64,000 nucleotides of DNA from Streptomyces griseoloalbus (GTDB lineage: Bacteria > Actinomycetota > Actinomycetes > Streptomycetales > Streptomycetaceae). A program made the position numbers and the translations under genes. The stretch is from contig BMUD01000001.1 of NCBI GenBank assembly GCA_014650015.1, positions 538,197 through 602,196 of the forward strand, read 5' to 3'. Below the pieces are notes generated by a model. The model did no database searches. It was not told the DNA's origin and worked only from the letters and a program-made list of their open reading frames with translations. This document shows, one piece after another, positions 17,795 to 26,470 of the stretch. Numbering within the stretch: position 1 is the stretch's first letter; every line of letters starts with the position of its first letter.

Positions 17795-18217
17795 TCAGTC
17801 GCCGTCCGCGGCCGACGCGCACTCCGCGCACGTGCCGAAGACCTCGACCGTGTGCGCCACGTTGACGTAACCGTGCTCGGCGGCGACGGCCTCGGCCCAC
17901 TTCTCCACGGCCGGGCCCTCCACCTCCACCGCCTTGCCGCAGTTGCGGCAGACCAGGTGGTGATGATGGTCGCCGGTGGAGCAGCGGCGGTAGACGGACT
18001 CGCCGTCGGCGGTGCGCAGGACATCGACCTCGCCGGCGTCGGCGAGGGACTGCAGCGTGCGGTAGACCGTGGTGAGCCCGACCGAGTCGCCCTTGTGCTT
18101 GAGCATGTCATGGAGGTCCTGCGCGCTGCGGAACTCGTCGACCTCCTGAAGGCACGCCGCCACGGCGGCACGCTGCCGGGTGGAGCGGCCCTTCACGGGC
18201 GGTCCTGCGGTCGTCAC
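17795..18217 (-). CDS. zur: Zinc uptake regulator Zur (Fur family)
   Basis: A 140-residue Fur-family repressor. It has an N-terminal winged helix (STRQRAAVAACLQEVDEFRS ... LTTVYRTLQSLADAGEVD), the metal-binding HHHH in STGDHHHHLVCRNCG, and the structural zinc pairs CRNC and CAEC. Its place at the end of the znuA-znuC-znuB gene row identifies it as Zur rather than FurA or Nur. It should repress the znu genes in zinc-replete cells through the boxes upstream of znuA. It starts 62 bases after znuB. Confidence 0.93.
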   Translation of the reverse strand: MTTAGPPVKGRSTRQRAAVAACLQEVDEFRSAQDLHDMLKHKGDSVGLTTVYRTLQSLADAGEVDVLRTADGESVYRRCSTGDHHHHLVCRNCGKAVEVEGPAVEKWAEAVAAEHGYVNVAHTVEVFGTCAECASAADGD

Positions 18218-18279
18218 GGGAATGCCTCCTCACATCTGGCCTCTGCCCGGGCCATTGTGCCAGTCCGGGCGGAGGGCGG

Positions 18280-19182
18280 TCAGGCGCCGACCTCGTCGCG
18301 CCCCTTGCGGCCGGCCGGGATGGCGCACTCGGCGGGATCGCCGCCGGGTTGCGCGGCGGCCAGGGCCCGGGCGCGGCGCCGGGTCAGCGGGGTGGCCAGC
18401 AGGGTCAGGGCGATGAACGTGGCGATCGTCAGCAGCACGATCGTCGCGCCGGGCGGCACGTCCTGGTAGTACGAGGTGACCGTGCCGCCGAGGGTCGCGC
18501 TCACGCCGATGGCGACGGCGATGGCGAAGGTGGCGGCGAAGCTGCGGGTGAGCTGCTGGGCCGCCGCGACGGGCACCACCATGAGCGCGCTCACCAGGAG
18601 CAGGCCGACCACGCGCATCGCGACCGAGACCGTCACCGCCGCCGTGATCGCCGTCAGCAGGTTGAGGAACCGCACCGGCAGGCCCGTCACCCGGGCGAAC
18701 TCCTCGTCCTGGCTGACCGCGAACAGCTGCCGGCGCAGACCGACGGTGACCAGGACCACGAAGGCGGCCAGCAGGCAGATCGCGGTCACATCGGACTCGG
18801 AGACCGTGGACAGGGAGCCGAAGAGGAACGAGGAGAGGTTCGTGGTGGAGCCGCCGGGGGCGAGGTTGATGAACATCACGCCGCCCGCCATACCGCCGTA
18901 GAAGAGCATCGCGAGGGCGATGTCGCCGCGGGTCCTGGCGTACCAGCGGACCAGCTCCATGAAGACGGCGCCGAGGACGGAGACCAGCGTCGCCATCCAC
19001 ACCGGGGACCAGGTGAGCAGGAAGCCGAGGCCGACGCCGGTCATGGCGACGTGGCCGATGCCGTCGCCCATGAGGGCCTGGCGGCGCTGCACGAGGTAGA
19101 TGCCGACGGCGGGGGCGGTGATGCCGACCAGGACGGCGGCGAGCAGCGCCCGCTGCATGAAGGCGTAGTTCAGGATCTCCAT
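18280..19182 (-). CDS. znuB: Zinc ABC transporter permease ZnuB
   Basis: A 300-residue permease of the ABC-3 (ZnuB/MntB) family. It starts MEILNYAFMQRALLAAVLVG and has about eight membrane helices; conserved features include GDGIGHVAMTGVGLGFLL and ALMVVPVAAAQQL near the coupling helices. Its ATG shares one base with the stop codon of znuC, so translation is coupled. It forms the membrane channel with ZnuC and ZnuA for zinc import. Confidence 0.94.
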   Translation of the reverse strand: MEILNYAFMQRALLAAVLVGITAPAVGIYLVQRRQALMGDGIGHVAMTGVGLGFLLTWSPVWMATLVSVLGAVFMELVRWYARTRGDIALAMLFYGGMAGGVMFINLAPGGSTTNLSSFLFGSLSTVSESDVTAICLLAAFVVLVTVGLRRQLFAVSQDEEFARVTGLPVRFLNLLTAITAAVTVSVAMRVVGLLLVSALMVVPVAAAQQLTRSFAATFAIAVAIGVSATLGGTVTSYYQDVPPGATIVLLTIATFIALTLLATPLTRRRARALAAAQPGGDPAECAIPAGRKGRDEVGA

Positions 19183-19949
19183 CAGCTGAGCAGTCCCGTG
19201 CGGATCGGTTCGGCGCCCGCCGGTGCGTGCGGGTGTACGTGGTCGTGGCCGGGCAGCGCGTGCTGGCCGAGGGCCTTCGGGGGCGGGCCGTCGTGCAGGA
19301 CGCAGCCGTCGCGCAGGACGATCGCCCGGTCGATCAGGGGCTCCAGCGGGCCCAGCTCGTGCAGGACGAGCAGGACGGTGGCGCCCTCGGAGACCTGGTG
19401 CCGCAGCGTTTCGGCGAGGACTTCCTGGCTGACCAGGTCGACGCCGGCCATCGGCTCGTCCATGATCAGCAGTTCGGGTCCGGCGGCGAGGGCGCGGGCG
19501 ATCAGCACCCGCTGGTGCTGGCCGCCGGAGAGGGCGTCGACGGCGTCCTTGGCGCGGTCCGCCAGGCCGACCAGCTCCAGCGCGCCGCGCACCGCCTCGC
19601 GGTCGGCCTTGCGGAAGACGCCGAACCGGGTGCGGGCCAGGCGGCCGGAGGAGACGACCTCGGTCACGGTGGCCGGGACGCCGCCCGCGGCGGTGGTGCG
19701 CTGCGGGACGTAGCCCACACGCGCCCAGTCGCGGAACCGGCGCTGCGGGGTGCCGAACAGCTCGATCTCGCCGGCGGCGGCCGGCACCTGGCCGATGACG
19801 CTGCGCACGGCCGTCGACTTGCCCGAGCCGTTGGCGCCGAGCAGGGCGACGACCTCACCGCGGTGCACGGTGAGGTCGATGCCGCGCAGGACGGGACGCG
19901 AGCCGAGTTCTGCGCGGACGCCGCGCAGGGCGATGACGGGCTCCGTCAT
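19182..19949 (-). CDS. znuC: Zinc ABC transporter ATP-binding protein ZnuC
   Basis: A 255-residue ABC ATPase with Walker A GANGSGKST, signature LSGGQHQRVLIARAL, Walker B LLIMDEPMAG and H-loop VLHELG. It energises zinc import through ZnuB. The ATG at 19949 was preferred over the upstream GTG at 19976 because GGAGGAGGG lies directly before it. The extreme C-terminus has a His-rich tail (HALPGHDHVHPHAPAG), which suits a zinc transporter. It is 23 bases after znuA. Confidence 0.94.
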   Translation of the reverse strand: MTEPVIALRGVRAELGSRPVLRGIDLTVHRGEVVALLGANGSGKSTAVRSVIGQVPAAAGEIELFGTPQRRFRDWARVGYVPQRTTAAGGVPATVTEVVSSGRLARTRFGVFRKADREAVRGALELVGLADRAKDAVDALSGGQHQRVLIARALAAGPELLIMDEPMAGVDLVSQEVLAETLRHQVSEGATVLLVLHELGPLEPLIDRAIVLRDGCVLHDGPPPKALGQHALPGHDHVHPHAPAGAEPIRTGLLS

Positions 19950-19972
19950 GCTGCCCTCCTCCAAGGGGTCGG

Positions 19973-21025
19973 TCACTTGGCTCCCAGGGCCGTCTGCAGG
20001 GCCTTGAGGTTGGCCTCCATGACCTGGAAGTAGTCGTCGCCGCGGGACTCGTCGGTGATGCCCTCGAGCGGGTCGAGGACGTCCGTCTTCAGTCCGGCGT
20101 CGCCGGCGAGGGTCTTGGCGGTCTTGTCGCTGACGAGCGTCTCGTGGAACACGGTGGTGACGCCGTCGGCCTTGGCCATCTTCTCAAGTTCCCTCACCCG
20201 CGCGCCGCTGGGCTCCGACTCGGGGTCCAGGCCGCTGATGGCCTCCTCGGTCAGGCCGTAGCGCTCGGCGAGGTAGCCGAAGGCGGCGTGCGTGGTGATG
20301 AAGACGTCGGTCTTCTTGTCCTTCAGGCCGGTCCGGAAGGCGGTGTCGAGGTCGTCGAGCTTCTCGACCAGGGCCGCGGTGTTCTTCTTGTAGTCGGCGG
20401 CGTGGTCCGGGTCGGCCTTCTCGAAGGCCTTGCCGACGCCCTCGGCGACCTCGGCGTACTTCACCGGGTCGAGCCAGATGTGGGGGTCCTTGCCGCCCTC
20501 GGTCCCGTGGCTGTGGCCGTGCTCCTCCCCGGCGTGCTCCTCCCCGGCGTGCTCGTCCTCGTGGGCGTGCTCCTCCTCGCCCTCGTGGCCGTGCTCGTCC
20601 GCGTGCTCCCCGGCGGAATCCTCCGCGTGGCCGCCGACCTCGGCGCCGTGCGCCTCCAGGGAGGTCAGGGTGGCCGCGTCGATCTTCGTCTTGACCTCGG
20701 ACTGGCCGATGGCCTCGTCGACGGAGGGCTGCAGGCCCTTGAGGTAGAGCGCCGCGTCGGACTCCTGGAGCTGCGCGGTCTGCCGGGCGCTGATCTCCAG
20801 GTCGTGCGGCTCCTGGCCGGGCTCGGTGAGGCTGGTGACGTTGACGTGGTCGCCGCCGATCTGCTCGGCGAGGAAGGCCATCGGGTAGAACGACGCGACG
20901 ACATCGAACCTGTCGGTGCTGCCCGCGGCGGCGCTGTCGGAGGAGCAGGCGGTCAGGGTGCCGAGGCCGAGGGCGGTGACCGCGGCCAGCGCGACCCCGG
21001 ATATGTGGTGTCGTCGTACGTTCAT
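19973..21025 (-). CDS. znuA: Zinc-binding lipoprotein ZnuA
   Basis: The substrate-binding lipoprotein of the zinc importer (cluster A-I/TroA fold), 350 residues. A signal peptide ends in a lipobox at LGLGTLTACSSDS. A long His/Glu-rich loop (GHEGEEEHAHEDEH and HAGEEHGHSHG, about residues 136-164) is the zinc-collecting loop typical of ZnuA, followed by DPHIWLDPVKYAE with a metal-ligand His, and FITTHAAFGYLAERYGL with another. The start was set at the ATG at 21025 (MNVRRHHISG). No clear ribosome-binding site precedes it and a Zur box touches it, so a leaderless or very short leader mRNA is possible. Confidence 0.93.
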   Translation of the reverse strand: MNVRRHHISGVALAAVTALGLGTLTACSSDSAAAGSTDRFDVVASFYPMAFLAEQIGGDHVNVTSLTEPGQEPHDLEISARQTAQLQESDAALYLKGLQPSVDEAIGQSEVKTKIDAATLTSLEAHGAEVGGHAEDSAGEHADEHGHEGEEEHAHEDEHAGEEHAGEEHGHSHGTEGGKDPHIWLDPVKYAEVAEGVGKAFEKADPDHAADYKKNTAALVEKLDDLDTAFRTGLKDKKTDVFITTHAAFGYLAERYGLTEEAISGLDPESEPSGARVRELEKMAKADGVTTVFHETLVSDKTAKTLAGDAGLKTDVLDPLEGITDESRGDDYFQVMEANLKALQTALGAK

Positions 21026-21039
21026 GACAGTCATTTTCA
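21025..21039 (-). promoter_or_regulatory. Zur box 1 at the znuA start codon
   Basis: The minus-strand 15-mer TGAAAATGACTGTCA is a 7-1-7 imperfect palindrome of the Zur box type and overlaps the first base of the znuA ATG. Bound Zur would block the start region. Its centre is 22 bp from that of box 2, two helical turns. Confidence 0.75.
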
Positions 21040-21046
21040 ACAAATA

Positions 21047-21061
21047 TGGAAACCGTTGTCA
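21047..21061 (-). promoter_or_regulatory. Zur box 2 upstream of znuA
   Basis: The minus-strand 15-mer TGACAACGGTTTCCA is a 7-1-7 palindrome with the TGA-AAC/GTT-CA pattern of Streptomyces Zur boxes. Its first bases are part of a TTGACA that could be the znuA -35 element, so binding would occlude RNA polymerase. Confidence 0.78.
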
Positions 21062-21185
21062 ACAAAGCACGTGAGAGGCCTGTAGAGGGCACCGATTTGG
21101 TCGAGGGGCGGCCCCCGCCGGTAACCTGAAGCATTCGCTGGAAGCATCTCGCTTCGTCGCCCGTCGTCGTAATGAAGAGAGCACC

Positions 21186-22568
21186 GTGGCCGCCGACAAG
21201 ATCGACACCATCGTCAGCCTGAGCAAGCGCCGTGGCTTCGTTTTCCCTTGTAGTGAGATCTACGGCGGCCAGCGTGCCGCCTGGGACTACGGGCCGCTGG
21301 GTGTCGAGCTCAAGGAGAACCTGAAGCGCCAGTGGTGGCGCTACATGGTGACGTCGCGCGAGGACGTGGTCGGTATCGACTCGTCCGTCATCCTGGCCCC
21401 CGAGGTGTGGGTGGCCTCCGGCCACGTCGCCACCTTCACGGACCCGCTGACCGAGTGCACCTCCTGCCACAAGCGGTTCCGCGCGGACCACCTGGAGGAG
21501 GCGTACGAGGAGAAGAAGGGTCACGCCCCTACGAACGGCCTCGCCGACCTCAACTGCCCCAACTGCGGCAACAAGGGCACCTTCACCGAGCCCAAGCAGT
21601 TCTCGGGTCTGCTCTCCACCCACCTCGGTCCGACGCAGGACTCCGGTTCCATCGCCTACCTGCGCCCCGAGACCGCCCAGGGCATCTTCACCAACTTCGG
21701 CCAGGTGCAGACCACTTCGCGCCGCAAGCCGCCGTTCGGTATCGCCCAGATGGGCAAGTCCTTCCGCAACGAGATCACGCCCGGCAACTTCATCTTCCGC
21801 ACCCGCGAGTTCGAGCAGATGGAGATGGAGTTCTTCGTCAAGCCGGGCGAGGACGAGAAGTGGCAGGAGTACTGGATGGAGCAGCGCTGGAACTGGTACA
21901 CCGGCCTGGGCATGAGCGAGGAGAACATGCGGTGGTACGAGCACCCGAAGGAGAAGCTCTCCCACTACTCCAAGCGCACCGCTGACATCGAGTACCGCTT
22001 CCAGTTCGGCGGCAGCGAGTGGGGCGAGCTGGAGGGTGTCGCCAACCGCACCGACTACGACCTCGGCGCCCACTCCAAGGCCTCCGGCCAGGACCTCTCC
22101 TACTTCGACCAGGAGGCCGGCGAGCGCTGGACTCCGTACGTCATCGAGCCGGCGGCCGGTGTCGGCCGGGCGATGCTCGCCTTCCTCCTCGACGCCTACG
22201 TCGAGGACGAGGCGCCCAACGCCAAGGGCAAGATGGAGAAGCGGACCGTGCTGCGGCTCGACCACCGCCTCGCCCCGGTCAAGGTCGCGGTGCTCCCGCT
22301 GTCCCGCAACCCCGAGCTGTCCCCGAAGGCCAAGGGGCTCGCGCAGGCGCTGCGGCAGAACTGGAACATCGACTTCGACGACGCCGGCGCCATCGGCCGC
22401 CGCTACCGCCGCCAGGACGAGATCGGTACGCCGTTCTGCGTGACCGTCGACTTCGACACGCTGGACGACAACGCGGTGACGGTGCGCGAGCGCGACACCA
22501 TGAAGCAGGAGCGCGTCTCGCTGGACCAGATCGAGGGCTACCTGGCCTCGCGACTGATCGGCGCCTAG
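21186..22568 (+). CDS. glyS: Glycyl-tRNA synthetase (alpha2 type)
   Basis: A 460-residue class II synthetase that charges tRNA-Gly. Class II motif 1 is in [20 protein letters not shown], motif 2 in [20 protein letters not shown], and motif 3 in the segment around [21 protein letters not shown] zinc-binding insertion shows CTSCHKR and CPNCGN. The C-terminal anticodon-binding domain ends [11 protein letters not shown] start at 21186. A possible promoter is TTGGTC (21097-21102) with TAACCT (21122-21127), spacing 19. Divergent from znuA. Confidence 0.97.
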   Translation: MAADKIDTIVSLSKRRGFVFPCSEIYGGQRAAWDYGPLGVELKENLKRQWWRYMVTSREDVVGIDSSVILAPEVWVASGHVATFTDPLTECTSCHKRFRADHLEEAYEEKKGHAPTNGLADLNCPNCGNKGTFTEPKQFSGLLSTHLGPTQDSGSIAYLRPETAQGIFTNFGQVQTTSRRKPPFGIAQMGKSFRNEITPGNFIFRTREFEQMEMEFFVKPGEDEKWQEYWMEQRWNWYTGLGMSEENMRWYEHPKEKLSHYSKRTADIEYRFQFGGSEWGELEGVANRTDYDLGAHSKASGQDLSYFDQEAGERWTPYVIEPAAGVGRAMLAFLLDAYVEDEAPNAKGKMEKRTVLRLDHRLAPVKVAVLPLSRNPELSPKAKGLAQALRQNWNIDFDDAGAIGRRYRRQDEIGTPFCVTVDFDTLDDNAVTVRERDTMKQERVSLDQIEGYLASRLIGA

Positions 22569-22632
22569 AGGGCCTGTCTGACCATTCCCGCCGCCCTGCG
22601 GGCGACGACGCGAATGGTCAGACCGGCTTTAG
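22565..22632. mobile_element. CTAG-bounded palindromic miniature element, copy 1
   Basis: A 68-bp imperfect palindrome that starts at the CTAG containing the glyS TAG stop codon and ends at TTAG. The arms GTCTGACCATTC (22576-22587) and GAATGGTCAGAC (22612-22623) are exact complements. The same sequence type recurs at 42928 and 59689. It resembles two back-to-back ends of an IS5-like element. It may also act as a glyS terminator. Confidence 0.7.
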
Positions 22633-22663
22633 CTCCCAGCCGGCGCACGCCGGGCGGCACTTC

Positions 22664-22705
22664 GGCCCCCGATACGGACCCGTCAGTGGTCCCGTATCGG
22701 GGGCC
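22664..22705 (+). terminator. Hairpin downstream of glyS
   Basis: A perfect 14-bp stem (GGCCCCCGATACGG at 22664-22677 with 22692-22705) and a 14-base loop, 96 bases after glyS and just before the aldo/keto reductase operator. Confidence 0.65.
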
Positions 22706-22733
22706 TTCGCGTTCCCGGGACGCGGTGCTGACA

Positions 22734-22773
22734 CATGACAGCTGACAGATATTGAAATCTGTCAGCTGTCATG
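22734..22773. promoter_or_regulatory. Perfect 17-bp inverted repeat operator before the aldo/keto reductase
   Basis: CATGACAGCTGACAGAT (22734-22750) is exactly inverted at 22757-22773 around the 6-base spacer ATTGAA. Each arm contains TGACA twice, 7 bases apart. It sits 51 bases before the aldo/keto reductase start. The TetR gene that follows the reductase is the obvious candidate to bind it. Confidence 0.8.
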
Positions 22774-22824
22774 CGAGAGTAGGGGTACGCCACCGCGGAC
22801 CCCACCCCCGTCTAAGGAGCACCC

Positions 22825-23829
22825 ATGGACACCCGTCCCCTCGGAACCACCGGCCCCCAGGTCTCCGCCCTCGGCCTCGGCTGCATGGGCATGTCCGCGC
22901 TGTACGGCGACGCGGACCGGAGCGAGGCCGTCGCCACGGTCCACGCCGCCCTGGAAGCGGGCGTGACCCTGCTCGACACCGGCGACTTCTACGCCATGGG
23001 CCACAACGAGATGCTGATCGGCGAGGCGCTGCGCACCGCCCCCGCCGGCCTGCGCGAACAGGCCCTGACCAGTGTCAAGTTCGGTGCGCTGCGCGACCCG
23101 GACGGCAACTGGGGCGGCGTCGACGGCCGCCCGGCCGCGGTGCGGAACTTCGCCGCGTACTCGCTCCAGCGCCTGGGCGTCGACCACATCGACGTCTACC
23201 GGATCGCCCGCGCCGACCCGGACGTGCCGATCGAGGAGACCGTCGGCGCGATCGCCGAACTGGTCGAGAAGGGGTACGTGCGGCACATCGGCCTGAGCGA
23301 GGTGGGCGCCGACACCATCCGCCGGGCCGCCGCCACCGCCCCCATCTCGGACCTGCAGATCGAGTACTCGCTGGTGTCCCGCGCCATCGAGGAGCAGATC
23401 CTGCCGACCACCCGTGAGCTGGGCATCGGCGTCACCGCGTACGGAGTCCTCTCGCGCGGGCTGATCTCCGGCCACTTCAGCGCGGACCGCACGCTCGCCG
23501 TGAACGACTTCCGGGCGCACTCGCCCCGCTTCCAGGGCGACAACCTCCGGCACAACCTGACCCTCGTCGAGGCCCTGCGCGAGGTCGCCGAGCACAAGGG
23601 CGTCTCGGTCGCCCAGATCGCGATCGCCTGGGTGCTGTCCCGGGGCGAGGACATCGTGCCGCTGGTCGGCGCCCGCACCCGGGAGCGGCTGACGGAGTCA
23701 CTGGGGGCACTCGACGTCACGCTCGACGCCGCCGACCTCGCGGCGATCGAGCGGGCCGTGCCGGCGGGCTCGGCGGCGGGCGACCGCTACCCGGCGCCGC
23801 AGATGGCACACCTCGGCACCACGGAGTGA
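22825..23829 (+). CDS. Aldo/keto reductase
   Basis: A 334-residue NADPH-dependent carbonyl reductase of the aldo/keto reductase superfamily. It starts MDTRPLGTTGPQVSALGLGC and carries the catalytic Asp/Tyr segment LLDTGDFYAMGHNEMLIGEA, the catalytic Lys in SVKFGALRD, and NADP-binding residues near VPLVGARTRERLTES. AAGGAG lies six bases before the ATG. The 17-bp palindromic operator upstream and the TetR gene 25 bases downstream suggest inducible expression by a substrate or toxic carbonyl. The exact substrate cannot be inferred. Confidence 0.92.
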   Translation: MDTRPLGTTGPQVSALGLGCMGMSALYGDADRSEAVATVHAALEAGVTLLDTGDFYAMGHNEMLIGEALRTAPAGLREQALTSVKFGALRDPDGNWGGVDGRPAAVRNFAAYSLQRLGVDHIDVYRIARADPDVPIEETVGAIAELVEKGYVRHIGLSEVGADTIRRAAATAPISDLQIEYSLVSRAIEEQILPTTRELGIGVTAYGVLSRGLISGHFSADRTLAVNDFRAHSPRFQGDNLRHNLTLVEALREVAEHKGVSVAQIAIAWVLSRGEDIVPLVGARTRERLTESLGALDVTLDAADLAAIERAVPAGSAAGDRYPAPQMAHLGTTE

Positions 23830-23854
23830 TCCGGCTGCCGGGTACGGTCTAGGC

Positions 23855-24442
23855 ATGGCAGCGACCGAGCCCCTGACCGCCGAGCGCATCCTCCGGGCGA
23901 CCGAGGAGGTGCTGCGCCGCCACGGCCCGGCGAAGGCCACCGTGGTGGACGTGGCCCGCGCGCTCGGCGTCAGCCACGGCAGCGTCTACCGGCACTTCCG
24001 TACGAAGGCGGCGTTGCGGGAAGCGGTCACCAAGCGCTGGCTGGACCGCACGTCCGAGGCGCTGAGCGGGATCGCCGCCGACGCGGACCGGGACCCGGAG
24101 TCCCGGCTGCGCGACTGGCTCGCCACCCTGTTCGCGGCCAAGCGCCGCAAGGCGGGCGACGACCCCGAACTGTTCGCCACGTACTCCGTCCTCGCCGGTG
24201 AGCAGGGCGAGGCGGTCGCCGAGCACATCGCCGATCTGACGGGCCAGTTGACCCGCATCGTCGCCGCCGGCGTGGACGCGGGCGCCTTCCGCGCCGCCGA
24301 CCCGGAGGCCACGGCCTGGGCCGTGTTCCGGGCCACGGCCTGCTTCCACGATCCCGCCTACGCCCCGGAGTGGAAGACCCCCGGGGCGGACGCCGACTTC
24401 GCGGCGCTCGTGGACCTGCTGGTGCAGGGTCTGCGGGCCTGA
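23855..24442 (+). CDS. TetR family transcriptional regulator
   Basis: A 195-residue regulator with an N-terminal HTH (ERILRATEEVLRRHGPAKAT, then VVDVARALGVSHGSVYRHFR) and a ligand-binding domain resembling the TetR_C_33-like group (ATYSVLAGEQGEAVAEHIAD). It is co-directional with the aldo/keto reductase and probably co-transcribed, so it is likely to autoregulate through the palindrome at 22734-22773. It contains tryptophans and few cysteines; the ligand is unknown. Confidence 0.92.
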   Translation: MAATEPLTAERILRATEEVLRRHGPAKATVVDVARALGVSHGSVYRHFRTKAALREAVTKRWLDRTSEALSGIAADADRDPESRLRDWLATLFAAKRRKAGDDPELFATYSVLAGEQGEAVAEHIADLTGQLTRIVAAGVDAGAFRAADPEATAWAVFRATACFHDPAYAPEWKTPGADADFAALVDLLVQGLRA

Positions 24443-24446
24443 GCGC

Positions 24447-24653
24447 TCACGCCCGCGCCGGATCCACCGTCGCCTGGTGCGCCTGGGCCAGATGCTCCTG
24501 CGCCTTGAGCCACGGCAGGAACTGGGCGCCTCTGCGCCAGCCGCACGTGTCACATCTGATCGTGCGCCGCACACCGGTGCGCTGGACGTGTACGACGTGT
24601 GCGCGGCCGTGGAGATCCCAGCGGCTCACCTTGCTCGAGTCGATCTGCGGCAT
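24447..24653 (-). CDS. Small CxxC...HxxxxH protein
   Basis: A 68-residue protein starting MPQIDSSKVSRWDLHGRAHV at an ATG with GGAGG five bases upstream. It contains a single CDTCGW knuckle and the later EHLAQAHQATVD, which together could form a C2H2 zinc site. I recall close relatives of similar length as conserved Streptomyces hypotheticals. It is convergent with the TetR gene (4-base gap). The role is unknown. The 264 bases upstream, up to the MFS gene, show nothing I can support. Confidence 0.7.
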   Translation of the reverse strand: MPQIDSSKVSRWDLHGRAHVVHVQRTGVRRTIRCDTCGWRRGAQFLPWLKAQEHLAQAHQATVDPARA

Positions 24654-24917
24654 GACTCCTCCGGCATCCGCGTGGGGTGTCGCCGTTCGTCTGCCCCCGT
24701 TCGGGGACGACATGGAATGTGCGCCATCGCCGATTCGCCGGCCGATGTGATGTGCAGCGGTGTGCAGGTCCATCAGCAGGTGCCCGGCAGCGCCGGCGCC
24801 GAGGCCTGGGACGCCTACGGCCGGTCCACCCTGGCGACCGGCCCGGTCATGCGGGAGCGGGTGCGGGCGCACCCCCTGTGGTGGCCCCGGCTCGTCGAGC
24901 TGTTGCCGGGGGGCCGA

Positions 24918-26372
24918 TCACGCGCCGGCGCCCGCGGGTTGGCGGATCTCCGCCGACTCCAGCCGCTCGGCAGTGCGCTCCGCGGTCCCGCGGGCCCAGC
25001 GGCCCGACGTCAGCGCGCCCACCAGCAGGACCGCCAGACCGCACGCGGCGAGGATCCACCACCCGGGCCGTGCGGCGGGGACGAAGGCGTCCGCGTACGA
25101 CGACGAGCCGACGCCGGCCGCCAGTACCGCGCCGATCACCGCCACGCCCAGTGCCTGGCCCAGCTGGCGGCTGGTGGACGCGACGGCCGAGGCCACCCCG
25201 GCCTGCGCGGTCGGCATGCCGGAGACGGCGGTGTTGGTGATGGGGGCGTTGACGAAGCCGAAGCCGATGCCGAACAGGACGTAGCCGACGAAGAGGGTGA
25301 CGTTCGAGGTCTCGGCCTCGAAGAGGGCGAAGAGGAGCCCGCTCGCCGTCATCGCGGCGCCGGCGATCAGCAGCGGCAGGCGCGGGCCCCGGCTGCCGAC
25401 CACACGGCCGGAGAGCGGGGCGCACACGAAGGTCGGGACGGCCATCGGGAGCATCCCCAGGCCCGCGTCCAGGGCGCTCAGGCCCCGTACGTTCTGCAGG
25501 TACAGCGTGGACAGGAAGAGGAAGCCGCCGAGCGCCGCGAACGCGCTCATCGCGATCACCGTGGCCCCGCTGAACGGAGCGGAGCGGAAGAATCGCAGGT
25601 CGATGAGGGGTTCACGGCGGCGGGGCTCGTACATCAGGAGGGCGAGCAGGGCGACGAGTGCCACGGCGGCGCACGGGGCGATCACCGGGAGGGCGGCATG
25701 CGGCGCCTCGATGATCGCGTACGTGAGGGAGCCGAAGAGGGCGATCACCAGGAGCTGTCCGACCGGGTCCGGGCGGCGGGCCTTGGGAGCGCGGGACTCC
25801 GGGACGAAACGCCAGGTGAGCAGCAGGGCGGCCAGGCCCACCGGCAGATTGACCCAGAAGATGGAGCGCCAGCCCACCGACTCCACCAGCAGACCCCCGA
25901 CCAGGGGACCGGCGGCCATCGAGATGCCGACGACCGCACCCCACGCGCCGATCGCGCGAGCCCGCTCGCGCCGGTCGGTGAAGGTGTTGGTGATGATCGA
26001 CATGGCGACCGGGTTGAGCATCGAGCCGCCCACCGCCTGCACCATCCGGAACACGACCAGCCACGACAGGTCCGGCGCCAGCGAGCACAGCAGCGAGCCG
26101 AGGGTGAAGACCACCAGGCCCGCCATGAACACCCGTTTGCGGCCGATCCGGTCGGCCGTGGAGCCCGCGAGCATCAGCAGCGAGGCCAGGACGAGCGTGT
26201 ACGCGTCGATGGTCCACTGCAGGCCCGAGGTGCTCGCGTGGAACTCCCGCTGCATGGCGGGCAGGGCGACATTGAGGACCGTGTTGTCCAGGCTCACGAT
26301 CAGCAGGCTCATGCAGCAGATCGCGAGCACCAGCATGCGTCGGCCGTGGCTGAGCTCGGGCATGGGCGACAT
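24918..26372 (-). CDS. MFS drug exporter, DHA2 (EmrB/QacA) family
   Basis: A 484-residue proton-driven efflux protein with about 14 membrane helices. It shows the family's D(x)NTVLNVALP motif (SLDNTVLNVALPAMQREFHA), the WTIDAYTLVLASLLMLAG helix, motif A (GSTADRIGRKRVFMAG), and motif C-like glycine/proline patterns (GAVVGISMAAGPLVGG). It probably exports drugs or metabolites. It is divergent from dusB; the 98-base region between holds no clear operator. A second start MPELSHGRR nine bases downstream is possible. Confidence 0.92.
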   Translation of the reverse strand: MSPMPELSHGRRMLVLAICCMSLLIVSLDNTVLNVALPAMQREFHASTSGLQWTIDAYTLVLASLLMLAGSTADRIGRKRVFMAGLVVFTLGSLLCSLAPDLSWLVVFRMVQAVGGSMLNPVAMSIITNTFTDRRERARAIGAWGAVVGISMAAGPLVGGLLVESVGWRSIFWVNLPVGLAALLLTWRFVPESRAPKARRPDPVGQLLVIALFGSLTYAIIEAPHAALPVIAPCAAVALVALLALLMYEPRRREPLIDLRFFRSAPFSGATVIAMSAFAALGGFLFLSTLYLQNVRGLSALDAGLGMLPMAVPTFVCAPLSGRVVGSRGPRLPLLIAGAAMTASGLLFALFEAETSNVTLFVGYVLFGIGFGFVNAPITNTAVSGMPTAQAGVASAVASTSRQLGQALGVAVIGAVLAAGVGSSSYADAFVPAARPGWWILAACGLAVLLVGALTSGRWARGTAERTAERLESAEIRQPAGAGA

Positions 26373-26470
26373 CGTACGCGCGTTTCGATAGTGCGTCTAA
26401 CTAATGACCGCTACACGGTCTTTGTGCCGCGGCGTGCCGGGTACCCCTCGGCGTGCGGGACAATGGGGCC

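Noticed and set aside
19950-19976. Earlier GTG start for znuC
   Set aside because: It would overlap the znuA stop and displaces the strong GGAGGAGGG ribosome-binding site that fits the ATG at 19949.
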